From NCBI GenBank assembly GCA_044233795.1, contig JBIIJL010000022.1, positions 1-26,827 of the forward strand: a stretch of 26,827 bases of DNA, given 5' to 3'. Numbering within the stretch: the first letter of the stretch is position 1; every line of letters starts with the position of its first letter. The position numbers and the translations under genes are program-made. Under the pieces are notes generated by a model. That model was not told the origin of the DNA and ran no database searches. It worked only from the letters and a program-made list of their open reading frames with translations. Shown one piece after another: positions 16,071-23,708 of this stretch. The stretch is from JBIIJL01 sp044233795. Lineage in GTDB: Bacteria; Pseudomonadota; Gammaproteobacteria; Legionellales; Legionellaceae.

Positions 16071-16520
16071 TTACGCACCTGAAATGCTAAACAAAACCTC
16101 GACATTACCACGCGTTGCGTGTGAATAGGGACATATTTTTTCATGAGCCTCTTTGACCAAACTTTCGAGCTCTTGGTGAGGTAATTGTTTGTCTTCAATT
16201 TTAAAATTAACTGCCAGACCAAAACCACCCTCTTCTCGCGGACCAATTGAAACATTGCATGTAATTTTAGCCTTGCTAGCATCTCTCTTATGCTGCCTAG
16301 CAACAAAATCTAGCGCCCCACCAAAACAAGCAGCATAGCCGGCGGCAAAAAGATGCTCTGGAGTTACAGTATTCGGTTTTGCCTGTCCCCCCATTTCTTT
16401 AGGCAAGGATAAATCAACACTCAGTGCACCATCACTTGTGCCGCTGTGTCCATTACGACCACCGTTAGCAACGGCTGTAACCATAAATAAGGCTTTAATG
16501 TTGTCCATGTTTCTGCTCAT
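16071..16520 (-). CDS. ohr: Organic hydroperoxide reductase (Ohr/OsmC family)
   Basis: Thiol peroxidase that reduces organic and fatty-acid hydroperoxides, usually with lipoylated protein as reductant; cytosolic. The protein has up to 149 residues with both reactive cysteines, C65 in GYAACFGGAL and C130 in KICPYSHATRGN, plus R22 in NGGRNGH and E55 in TPEHLFAAGY that shape the active site. CPYSHATRGN at the C-terminus separates Ohr from OsmC. A second in-frame ATG at 16508 fits the length of other family N-termini better; neither start has a strong ribosome binding site. No OhrR repressor gene is adjacent. Confidence 0.95.
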   Translation of the reverse strand: MSRNMDNIKALFMVTAVANGGRNGHSGTSDGALSVDLSLPKEMGGQAKPNTVTPEHLFAAGYAACFGGALDFVARQHKRDASKAKITCNVSIGPREEGGFGLAVNFKIEDKQLPHQELESLVKEAHEKICPYSHATRGNVEVLFSISGA

Positions 16521-16545
16521 TACATTGAATAAAACGATGTGGCAA

Positions 16546-16574
16546 AGAATACGTCTTATTCCGCATCACCACAA
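16546..16574 (-). promoter_or_regulatory. Candidate promoter of ohr
   Basis: On the minus strand TTGTGG (16569-16574), 17 bases, TATTCT (16546-16551). Matches are moderate. Transcription would start near 16540 and give a leader of 20 to 32 bases depending on the start codon. Confidence 0.3.
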
Positions 16575-16632
16575 CCCTTGTTGAAAACTCCCCTCATCTA
16601 GGGAACTCTCGATACATCCTAGTTACCCTCCC

Positions 16633-17544
16633 TTAAAGATAAACCCGACATTGGTCCTCACAATACCCATCCAAACGCTCAACTTGTATCGTTAAATGGT
16701 GAATCTGATGATGTTGTCGCAAATACAGACCAAGTGTTGATCGTGCTTCATCTGTCAACACATCAGTTGGCATCCATAAATGTACGGACATAGCATTTTC
16801 GTGTGTGCTGAGCGCCCAGATATGCAGATCATGAACCCCTTGCACACCGGGTTGTCTTAAGAGTAATGCACGCACATCTCCCAATACAATCCCCTCAGGC
16901 ACCCCATCAATGATCAACCGAAAACTATTGGCAAATAAAAACCAAGTCCCCTTCAAGATCATCATGGCAATGAGCAGACCTACCAGAGGATCAAGCCACA
17001 TCCATCCAGTAATTAACAACAACCCTGCAGACACGACCACACCCAACGAAATCAGCGCATCATACATGAGATGTAAAAATGCTGCGCGAATATTCAAATC
17101 AGTTGATTTCGCTTTGAAAAGCAATGCTGAAGCCCCATTCACAAAAATCCCGATACCAGCAACAATCATCACATCTCGTGCCAAAACCATCGTTGGTGAT
17201 AATAATTTGTACAAAGCTTCCATTGCTATCATCCCACAAGTAAATACCAAAAAAATACCATTAAGAAGTGCTGCTAAAATTGATATTTTCTTCATGCCAT
17301 AAGTAGTGCGCTCAGTAGGGCTATGTTTCAATAAACGTTCAGCAACAAAAGCCATTACCAAACTTAAAACATCACCAAAATTATGCACCGCATCAGCAAA
17401 CAAACTTGTAGAGTGAGCAAAATGAGCATAGAAAAGCTGGAAAATAACAAAGGTCCCGTTGGCCAAGATAGCAACCAGAAATGCCCGCGTATTGGTTGGT
17501 CCCTGTTGATGATCACATGAGCCATGCCCTTGATGTAAATGCAT
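16633..17544 (-). CDS. Cation diffusion facilitator metal exporter (ZitB/CzcD-like)
   Basis: Inner-membrane exporter, probably of zinc or a similar divalent cation, working by proton exchange. The 303-residue protein has six membrane segments between about 20 and 215 and a cytosolic C-terminal domain. Transport-site residues are H54 and D58 in ADAVHNFGD of segment two and H158 and D162 in FLHLMYD of segment five, the HD/HD set of zinc-selecting members. The N-terminus is rich in histidine (MHLHQGHGSCDH), as in ZitB. The C-terminal domain contains VHDLHIWALSTHENAMSVHL, which supplies further metal sites. AAAGGA precedes the ATG and a good promoter lies at 17579-17607. No metal-responsive regulator is next to it. 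Confidence 0.93.
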   Translation of the reverse strand: MHLHQGHGSCDHQQGPTNTRAFLVAILANGTFVIFQLFYAHFAHSTSLFADAVHNFGDVLSLVMAFVAERLLKHSPTERTTYGMKKISILAALLNGIFLVFTCGMIAMEALYKLLSPTMVLARDVMIVAGIGIFVNGASALLFKAKSTDLNIRAAFLHLMYDALISLGVVVSAGLLLITGWMWLDPLVGLLIAMMILKGTWFLFANSFRLIIDGVPEGIVLGDVRALLLRQPGVQGVHDLHIWALSTHENAMSVHLWMPTDVLTDEARSTLGLYLRQHHQIHHLTIQVERLDGYCEDQCRVYL

Positions 17545-17578
17545 GTGCGTCCTTTATTAATGCATATAAATAACTTTC

Positions 17579-17607
17579 ATAAGACGATATGCAGTGATTG
17601 AAGTCAA
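17579..17607 (-). promoter_or_regulatory. Sigma70-type promoter of the CDF exporter gene
   Basis: On the minus strand TTGACT (17602-17607; 5 of 6), 17 bases, TCTTAT (17579-17584; 4 of 6). It lies just after the stop of the upstream gene, so the exporter has its own promoter. The leader would be about 28 bases. No obvious inverted repeat for a metal-sensing repressor covers it. Confidence 0.55.
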
Positions 17608-17617
17608 GCAGCCTTTG

Positions 17618-18877
17618 CTATAATCCAAGCCATCGAATGAACTGATTACTTGATCTTAAGGTAATTGCTGGACGCTCTAGGAAACGCAATGTAAAGCCTC
17701 TAATATGACCCTTGACAATCTCTGGCCCAGGCTCTCCAGTTGCGGCTTCAATTTTACCAAGCGGTACAATTTTCATCTCCGTTGCATAATACCCACGAAT
17801 CATCTTGATTTCCGGCACAACAAAACTGATATCGTTAAGCCCTTCCTTCATTTGCATAGCCAAGAGGTTAAACTCACTACTACTCAAGGCGATATATTCA
17901 ATATTGTTAATTTGCCTTCTTAACATACGTTCAAGCGGTGGTTTACGGTGAAATAGTTCTTCATAACGAGAAGCTCTCACGACTAAAATAGGCTCGGTCT
18001 CTGCATGCTTGTTCTTTGTATGAATGTCTGCAAATAACACAGGCTCTCGAACTTGACTAGCATCAGTAGGGGGAGTTAGTTCGTCATCCGCCTTACCAAG
18101 CATTTTGTTTTGCAACATTTTGTTGCACGTTAGGAATTTTGACTTCTGAAACCAACGTTCACTTGGGTAATATACCACCAAGAGCGCATGATCTTTAATA
18201 GCATTAATCAACGGTTCTTTCACATCTTCAGGAACAGCAGGGCAACCCCAGCTTCGTCCAGCACGACCATACCTTTTAATAAAATCTTCATTGACATACC
18301 AACCGCCATGCATAACCACGGCACGTCCCCCCGCATTATCATTAAAACCAGGATCAAGACCATTCAACGCCAAGGACAATCCATGACGCCCATAATAGGT
18401 TTTTTCCGTTTTATAAACCCCTAAGCTACTGGCTTTGCTGTTATATTTATTGGAAAAATATTGCGTAGCTAACACCCCTGATTTAAGACCGTGTGAAACA
18501 TAGGTATGAAACAGTAATTTTTTTTCTGCAAGGGAAAAAACCCAAAGGCGCTTCTTATTAGAGGGCAACGAGTAATCAATAACCACCAACATATTGTTAT
18601 GCTCAACGTTGTGATTGGTTGCACAAGTGAGCGTTGCAACCACTTGATTGATTGCCGCAAGCGAGAGCATAGGCGCCTTAGAGTGTAGCATCTCTTCTAT
18701 TTCATGGGTCGACGACGCGCTATTTTTTGATAGTTGTTCTAACTGTTGATTAAGTTCGCGGTACTCTCCAACGTAATGATGGAATTTATCAATGATTCCT
18801 TGTCGCTCGAACCTCACGCTAAGCGGTGAATAGACATTTGATAATGCAATAGTAATGAGCAATAGCAATGTTTTCAT
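17618..18877 (-). CDS. L,D-transpeptidase-like (YkuD-type) murein enzyme with C-terminal extension
   Basis: A 419-residue exported protein. Residues 1-13 look like a short signal sequence; 25-65 is a likely coiled coil. Residues about 90-245 form a catalytic domain of the murein L,D-transpeptidase type (YkuD_2): H190 in VVMHGGWYV and C212 in GRAGRSWGCPAVP are the expected catalytic residues. Such enzymes act in the periplasm on peptidoglycan stem peptides. Residues 246-419 form an extension that I do not recognise; it is hydrophilic and includes a proline-rich link (about 268-280). The ATG at 18877 is favoured over a GTG one codon earlier, with GGGA eight bases upstream. The gene is monocistronic, between queH and the CDF gene. 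Confidence 0.85.
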   Translation of the reverse strand: MKTLLLLITIALSNVYSPLSVRFERQGIIDKFHHYVGEYRELNQQLEQLSKNSASSTHEIEEMLHSKAPMLSLAAINQVVATLTCATNHNVEHNNMLVVIDYSLPSNKKRLWVFSLAEKKLLFHTYVSHGLKSGVLATQYFSNKYNSKASSLGVYKTEKTYYGRHGLSLALNGLDPGFNDNAGGRAVVMHGGWYVNEDFIKRYGRAGRSWGCPAVPEDVKEPLINAIKDHALLVVYYPSERWFQKSKFLTCNKMLQNKMLGKADDELTPPTDASQVREPVLFADIHTKNKHAETEPILVVRASRYEELFHRKPPLERMLRRQINNIEYIALSSSEFNLLAMQMKEGLNDISFVVPEIKMIRGYYATEMKIVPLGKIEAATGEPGPEIVKGHIRGFTLRFLERPAITLRSSNQFIRWLGL

Positions 18878-18955
18878 CACGATTAGTCCCTTAATATCAA
18901 GATCATTATGCCGTTATATAACACACTATAGCTCAATTTTGGATATTTTGATGGG

Positions 18956-19645
18956 TTAATTCTGACCAGGAAGATCCTTCAACTCTTCTGCTTGTTGTTC
19001 ATTATCTTCCCCATAATAATTCAGTCCTATTTTAATTCGTTCGCGGGAATTTTTTTGACGCCAAAGATTAGTATCGCGCAACGAATATACACACCCACAA
19101 TACTCTTGTTGGTAAAAATTCTCCCGCTTAGCAATCGTATACATCCGTTCCGATCCACCATTTTTACGCCAGTTGTATGTCCAATACACAAGATTTGGGT
19201 ATCTTGCAGCAGCTTGCATACCCGAGGTATTAATTTGATTCATATCTTTCCATCGTGAAATACCGAGCGAACTACTGATCACAGGAAACCCATACTCATG
19301 GGCATACAGAGCTGTTCTCTCAAAACGCATATCAAAACAGGCCGTGCAACGCTTACCTCGCTCAGGCTCCCACTCCATCCCTCTCACCCTAGAGAACCAA
19401 TTGTCTTTATCATAATCAGCGTCAATGAAGGGTATATTGTGCTGATTTGCAAATGAAATATTTTCCTCTTTTCTGATATTGTATTCTTGAACAGGATGAA
19501 TATTAGGGTTGTAGAAAAAAATAGAAAAATCTATCTTAGAAGCTAACAATGCCTCCATGACTTCTCCAGAACATGGGGCACAACAAGAATGCAAAAGAAG
19601 TTTTTGTGCCCCTTCTGGAAGTTCTAAATGTTCACGTTCAATCAT
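18956..19645 (-). CDS. queH: Epoxyqueuosine reductase QueH
   Basis: Reduces epoxyqueuosine to queuosine in tRNA, the last step of the pathway; an iron-sulfur enzyme unrelated to QueG (formerly DUF208). The 229-residue protein has the cysteine pattern of the family: LLLHSCCAPCSG with C21, C22 and C25; KRCTACFDMR with C100 and C103; and QQEYCGCVYS with C183 and C185. The SSSLGISRWKD block at 124-134 is also typical. Its start overlaps the orn stop by eight bases and has a strong GAGGTGA ribosome binding site. It is the last gene of the cca-orn-queH cluster. Together with tgt at 8274-9434, two steps of queuosine formation lie in this window. Confidence 0.94.
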   Translation of the reverse strand: MIEREHLELPEGAQKLLLHSCCAPCSGEVMEALLASKIDFSIFFYNPNIHPVQEYNIRKEENISFANQHNIPFIDADYDKDNWFSRVRGMEWEPERGKRCTACFDMRFERTALYAHEYGFPVISSSLGISRWKDMNQINTSGMQAAARYPNLVYWTYNWRKNGGSERMYTIAKRENFYQQEYCGCVYSLRDTNLWRQKNSRERIKIGLNYYGEDNEQQAEELKDLPGQN

Positions 19646-20204
19646 GTTTCACCTCAATTTGACCCATATTCATAAAATATTGTCGATAATAAACAAGCTC
19701 ATTGATTGAGTCTCTGATATCGTCCAAAGCCAAATGCTTGGACTCCTTAATGACACCTTTTAAAAGTTCTGGACGCCAACGAAGAGCAAGCTCTTTTAGT
19801 GTGCTGACATCAAGGTGTCGATAATGAAAATAATTGCACAAGGTTGGCATATATTTACTTAAAAATCGCCTATCTTGGCAAACTGTATTGCCACACATTG
19901 GTGATTTACCTTTATCAACAAATTGCTTTAAAAATTCAATGGTTTGTTCTTCGGCTTCTATTGCCGTCACCAAGCTCTCCTTGACTCTTTTGATCAAACC
20001 AGATTGCGTGTGTTGACGCGTATTCCATTCATCCATTTGCAAGAGCACAGTTTCCGGCTGATTTAGCGCAAATACAGGACCTTCCGCCAAAATATTAAGA
20101 TGCGGATCAGTCACGATGGTCGCAATCTCGAGGATCAAATCACCAAGCGGATCAAGACCTGTCATCTCAAGATCTATCCAAATTAAATTCTGATTATTTT
20201 TCAT
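19638..20204 (-). CDS. orn: Oligoribonuclease
   Basis: 3'-5' exoribonuclease of the DEDDh class that degrades two- to five-base RNAs, including pGpG left from cyclic-di-GMP breakdown; cytosolic dimer. The 188-residue protein shows LIWIDLEMTGLDP (D11 and E13, first metal ligands), the DPHLNILAEGP block, MCGNTVCQDRRFLSKYMP in the middle, and HLALDDIRDSINELVYYR with the catalytic histidine and aspartate near the end. It overlaps cca by 11 bases upstream and queH by eight downstream, a compact cluster. In E. coli orn lies divergent from rsgA; here cca stands between them, which may be a relic of the same neighbourhood. Confidence 0.96.
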   Translation of the reverse strand: MKNNQNLIWIDLEMTGLDPLGDLILEIATIVTDPHLNILAEGPVFALNQPETVLLQMDEWNTRQHTQSGLIKRVKESLVTAIEAEEQTIEFLKQFVDKGKSPMCGNTVCQDRRFLSKYMPTLCNYFHYRHLDVSTLKELALRWRPELLKGVIKESKHLALDDIRDSINELVYYRQYFMNMGQIEVKHD

Positions 20205-21423
20205 TCATTTTCCAGCGATTGATGAGCGACTCTATCAAGCTCACTCGTTGTTGATGTAAATGCTCTGCAATATCAGCACCATGCACCCCTTGTGACATCA
20301 CCGCTTTTGCGTTGATTAATGTGCATTCAGCTAATAACTGCTGCCATTTACCTATTGTTTTTTCAGCATGAACTACATCAGTTGCAATATCGGCCTGACA
20401 AATCAGTAATAACTGCATAAAGCGATCTGGATTTCTAAACGCATCGGTCTTTTCAAGAGCAGTAACGATAGCATCAGGTTCTAACGCATCTACACCATGA
20501 ATTCGTAGGTGATACCGTGAAACCAGCTGTGCAAATTTGCGATATTCTGTTGGGACCCTTAACCGGATACATAACTGTTCTATATAAATCACCCCTAATT
20601 CATCATGTCCTGAATGTGATGGCCAACCACTCATTGGGGTTAAAACCTTTCCCAGATCGTGCACCAAAGCTGCAAATCGCAAAATGGGATCTGAAGACTT
20701 ACCTACTGTTGCTGTTAACACCATCAAAGAATGAATACCTGCATCAATTTCCGGGTGGTGAAACGGTCCCTGAGGCACGCCAAAAAGTGCATCAAGCTCA
20801 GGCAATACCACGCGTAATGCGCCACACGCCCTCAGTGTTAAAATAAATTGTTCGGGATTTCGCTCTTGTAAACTTCGCTGCCACTCTTGCCAAACCCGCT
20901 CTTTAACCAAATGATCTAATTCACCTTTTTGAACCATCTCATACATCAATGAACGCGTTTCTTCAGCAACTTTGAATCCTAAATGGTAATAGCGTGCGCA
21001 AAAACGTGCAACTCTGAGAACCCGAACTGGATCTTCAACAAAGGCCTTCGAAACATGCCGTAACACCTTGTCTCGCAAATCATCTTGCCCGTGATAAGGA
21101 TCGATAAGGTTCCCTTTAGTATCAATAGCCATTGCGTTGATGGTCAGATCACGCCTTTTGAGATCTTCTTCTAACGTAACCTTCGGATGAGCATCACAAA
21201 CAAAGCCTCGATAGCCTGGAGCCATTTTACGCTCAATTCTTGCCAAGGCATATTCCTCTTTTGATACAGGATGTAAAAATACTGGAAAATCAACACCGAC
21301 TTTTTGAAAGCCTAAAACCTCAAGTTCAGTTGGTGTAGCACCAACAACGACCCAATCACGTTCAAAAACAGGATAACCTAATAATTTATCACGGACCGCT
21401 CCACCTACCAAATACGTATTCAT
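20194..21423 (-). CDS. cca: CCA tRNA nucleotidyltransferase with HD domain
   Basis: Adds or repairs the 3' CCA of tRNAs without a template. The 409-residue protein is the multifunctional gammaproteobacterial form: YLVGGAVRD at 4-12; the metal site in FERDWVVVG, where E21 and D23 stand for the usual DxD; RRDLTINAMA at 90-99; EDPVRVLRVARF at 130-141; and ERVWQEW near 175-181. The C-terminal half carries an HD phosphohydrolase domain (H255 and D256 in ALVHDLGK). The glutamate in place of the first aspartate occurs, as far as I recall, in related enzymes and need not harm activity. It is the first gene of the cca-orn-queH cluster. Confidence 0.95.
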   Translation of the reverse strand: MNTYLVGGAVRDKLLGYPVFERDWVVVGATPTELEVLGFQKVGVDFPVFLHPVSKEEYALARIERKMAPGYRGFVCDAHPKVTLEEDLKRRDLTINAMAIDTKGNLIDPYHGQDDLRDKVLRHVSKAFVEDPVRVLRVARFCARYYHLGFKVAEETRSLMYEMVQKGELDHLVKERVWQEWQRSLQERNPEQFILTLRACGALRVVLPELDALFGVPQGPFHHPEIDAGIHSLMVLTATVGKSSDPILRFAALVHDLGKVLTPMSGWPSHSGHDELGVIYIEQLCIRLRVPTEYRKFAQLVSRYHLRIHGVDALEPDAIVTALEKTDAFRNPDRFMQLLLICQADIATDVVHAEKTIGKWQQLLAECTLINAKAVMSQGVHGADIAEHLHQQRVSLIESLINRWKMNEK

Positions 21424-21463
21424 TGAAACCTATTTTTATTAACTACGGTTTAAAATTGCTAAG

Positions 21464-21493
21464 ATTATAGTATATTAGTAACCCATGAGTAAA
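21464..21493 (-). promoter_or_regulatory. Candidate promoter of the cca-orn-queH cluster
   Basis: On the minus strand TTTACT (21488-21493), 18 bases, TATAAT (21464-21469), with a perfect -10 box. The -35 box lies inside the first codons of the divergent rsgA gene, so the two genes have closely packed or overlapping control regions. Leader to the ATG at 21423 is about 34 bases. Confidence 0.45.
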
Positions 21494-22456
21494 AGACGAA
21501 TCAGTGCACAACAGTCAACGCGAATCAACATTAAACAACGTCAGTATCGTGAACAGACTGAAATTAATCCTCAAAACAATACCCTAAATGGCCTGGTAAT
21601 CACGCGCTTTGGCAAGCAAGTGATCGTAGAGTCACCAGAGCACACCCGCATTCTATGTTCGATAAGACCCTCAATTGACTCATTGGTTGCAGGAGATAAC
21701 GTTGTTTGGCAAGAAGAAGGTGGCCTGCATGGCGTTGTTGTGAGTCGCTACCCGCGCCATTCCGTGCTAGGCCGTCCAGGCGCTCGCGGTCAAGTCAAAG
21801 CAGTAGCTGCAAACATTACCCGAATCATGGTAGTCGTCGCTTGCGCACCTCAAATTTCATGGCCCTTACTCGATAGCTATTTAGTGATGGCTGAATTCCT
21901 AAAGATTGACGCATCGATAGTACTCAATAAAACAGACCTGCCTTGCGAAACAATCAAACAACAATTGTTGCAGGAATATCAACCGCTCGGTTACTCGATC
22001 CATACCATTAACCAAGCCAATAGCGAATCCCGTGAACATCTAGCGGTTTACCTTAATGAGCAAATCAGTGTTTTCGTAGGGCAATCAGGCGTTGGAAAAT
22101 CCTCCATCATTTCCCGTCTGTTGGCAGAGAAACACCACATTCAAACAGGTAGTATTTCTGACCGCACTGAACTAGGGAAGCACACCACAAGCGCATCTTG
22201 TTTGTATCATTTACCCTTAGGTGGCGCAATTATCGACTCTCCAGGTGTTCGGGAGTTTGGTTTGTGGCATATAAAACCTAAAGAAATCGCTCAAGGATTT
22301 CGTGAATTTAAGGCCTATATTAGGCAATGCAAATTTCGTAACTGCAGTCACCAGGATACGCTTGGTTGCGCACTGATAGATGCTGTAAAAAATAGATTGG
22401 TTTCTCTAAATCGGTATCATAATTATGTTAAAATAGTAACCCAATTAGCTAAATAA
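21485..22456 (+). CDS. rsgA: Ribosome small-subunit assembly GTPase RsgA (YjeQ)
   Basis: Circularly permuted GTPase that checks late 30S subunit maturation. The 323-residue protein has an N-terminal OB fold (about 35-95), then the G motifs in permuted order: NKTD at 148-151 (G4), GQSGVGKSS at 199-207 (G1), a conserved threonine patch GKHTTS at 231-236 (G2), DSPG at 251-254 (G3). A zinc-binding end follows with C282, C287, H289 and C295. The basic N-terminus is typical. No good ribosome binding site precedes the ATG at 21485, yet the family N-terminus starts here. It is divergent from cca, and the transporter gene follows after 12 bases, likely in one transcript. Confidence 0.96.
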   Translation: MSKRRISAQQSTRINIKQRQYREQTEINPQNNTLNGLVITRFGKQVIVESPEHTRILCSIRPSIDSLVAGDNVVWQEEGGLHGVVVSRYPRHSVLGRPGARGQVKAVAANITRIMVVVACAPQISWPLLDSYLVMAEFLKIDASIVLNKTDLPCETIKQQLLQEYQPLGYSIHTINQANSESREHLAVYLNEQISVFVGQSGVGKSSIISRLLAEKHHIQTGSISDRTELGKHTTSASCLYHLPLGGAIIDSPGVREFGLWHIKPKEIAQGFREFKAYIRQCKFRNCSHQDTLGCALIDAVKNRLVSLNRYHNYVKIVTQLAK

Positions 22457-22468
22457 TTCAGGATTCTT

Positions 22469-23659
22469 ATGTTTAAGTACTTTTCATTTTCCAATATTGC
22501 AGCAGGATTCGTTGCAGTAATGGTGGGCTTTACCAGCTCTGCTGTTCTGGTTTTTCAAGCAGCTACAAATGCAGGTGCAAGTTCACAAGAAATTAGCTCT
22601 TGGCTGTTTGCTTTAGGTATGAGTATTGCTATTAGCAGCATAGGGCTTTCCCTACGTTACAAAGTACCAATACTGGCTGGTTGGTCAACACCAGGTGCGG
22701 CTTTGTTGGTCACAAGCCTAGCAGGGGTTTCGATGCCTGAGGCAATTGGTGCTTTCCTTTTTTCAGCATTTATGACCGTGTTAGTTGGTGTAACCGGTAT
22801 CTTTGAAAAAGCAGTTACACATATTCCACGTGCATTGACCTCTGCTATGTTAGCCGGAATCCTCATCCATTTTGGGATGAATATTTTTATTGCTATGCAA
22901 AGCCAGTCGGTCCTCATACTGACGATGCTCATGAGCTATTTGGTCGGAAAACGTCTATTCCCAAGGTATGCAATTATTTTAGTTCTATTGATAGGTATTT
23001 GTGTAGCACACATTGAAGGGTTGTTTCATTTGGAGAACTTTCAAGTTGCTTTTGCAACACCCATTTTTACCTTTCCACAGTTTTCTCTTGCAACTATTAT
23101 TAGTGTTGGAATCCCTCTGTTTTTTATCACATTGACTTCTCAGAATATCCCGGGAGTTGCTGTACTTGCTGCTGGAGGATATCAACCTCCTATTTCAAAG
23201 GTCATAAGCTTTACTGGATTAACCAATTTTCTATTTGCACCTTTCGGGAGCTATTCAATTTGCCTAGCTGCATTAACAGCCGCTATCTGTACCAGTAGAG
23301 AAGCCGATACCAACCCAGCCAATCGCTACAAATCAACCGTTTTTGCAGGACTCTGTTGGTTACTTATCGGTATATTCGGCGCCACGATTGTAACGCTATT
23401 TTTCGCATTCCCAAAAGAACTTGTCCTTGCTATTGCAGGACTGGCATTATTAAGTACTATTGGCAATAGTTTGAAAGCCGCTTTGGAAGAAGATACACAA
23501 CGAGAAGCAGCCCTTATTACTATCTTAATTTCTGCATCCGGTATTACTTTCTATGGTATCGGGGCTGCGTTTTGGGGATTAATCGCGGGTGTTTTGTCTT
23601 CAGCAATTTTAAATTGGCGTAAAAATTCATCTTCAAAACTTGTATCATCTCCCGCTTGA
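22469..23659 (+). CDS. BenE-family benzoate/H+ symporter-like transporter
   Basis: A 396-residue inner-membrane protein with about eleven to twelve hydrophobic segments. It fits the BenE family (benzoate:proton symport) by its N-terminal FSNIAAGFVAVMVGFTSSAVLVF, the VPILAGWSTPGAALL block at about 66-80, ITLTSQNIPGVAVLAAGGY near 220-238, and ICTSREADTNPANRYKSTVFAG near 272-293. The real substrate is uncertain: no aromatic-degradation genes are present in the window, and most members are known by homology only. AGGA lies at good spacing before the ATG. It probably shares a transcript with rsgA 12 bases upstream. It converges on the 974-residue gene with 49 bases between; a short hairpin there (23673-23685) lacks a T-run. 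Confidence 0.86.
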   Translation: MFKYFSFSNIAAGFVAVMVGFTSSAVLVFQAATNAGASSQEISSWLFALGMSIAISSIGLSLRYKVPILAGWSTPGAALLVTSLAGVSMPEAIGAFLFSAFMTVLVGVTGIFEKAVTHIPRALTSAMLAGILIHFGMNIFIAMQSQSVLILTMLMSYLVGKRLFPRYAIILVLLIGICVAHIEGLFHLENFQVAFATPIFTFPQFSLATIISVGIPLFFITLTSQNIPGVAVLAAGGYQPPISKVISFTGLTNFLFAPFGSYSICLAALTAAICTSREADTNPANRYKSTVFAGLCWLLIGIFGATIVTLFFAFPKELVLAIAGLALLSTIGNSLKAALEEDTQREAALITILISASGITFYGIGAAFWGLIAGVLSSAILNWRKNSSSKLVSSPA

Positions 23660-23708
23660 ACCTATTGATAGCAGGACGGTGTCCTTAAAGAGCATACAAG
23701 CTGTTTCG

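Noticed and set aside
16910..17302. A 130-codon open frame antisense to the CDF exporter gene
   Set aside because: It lies wholly within a gene with clear family motifs and its translation shows no family features; it is a shadow of the codon bias of the real gene.
20194..21423. E21 instead of D in the CCA enzyme's DxD metal site as a defect
   Set aside because: Glutamate can bind the metal and, as far as I recall, occurs in related enzymes; all other motifs are intact.
23673..23685. Short hairpin AGGAC-GGT-GTCCT between the convergent BenE-type and 974-residue genes
   Set aside because: Five pairs with a three-base loop and no following T-run on either strand.
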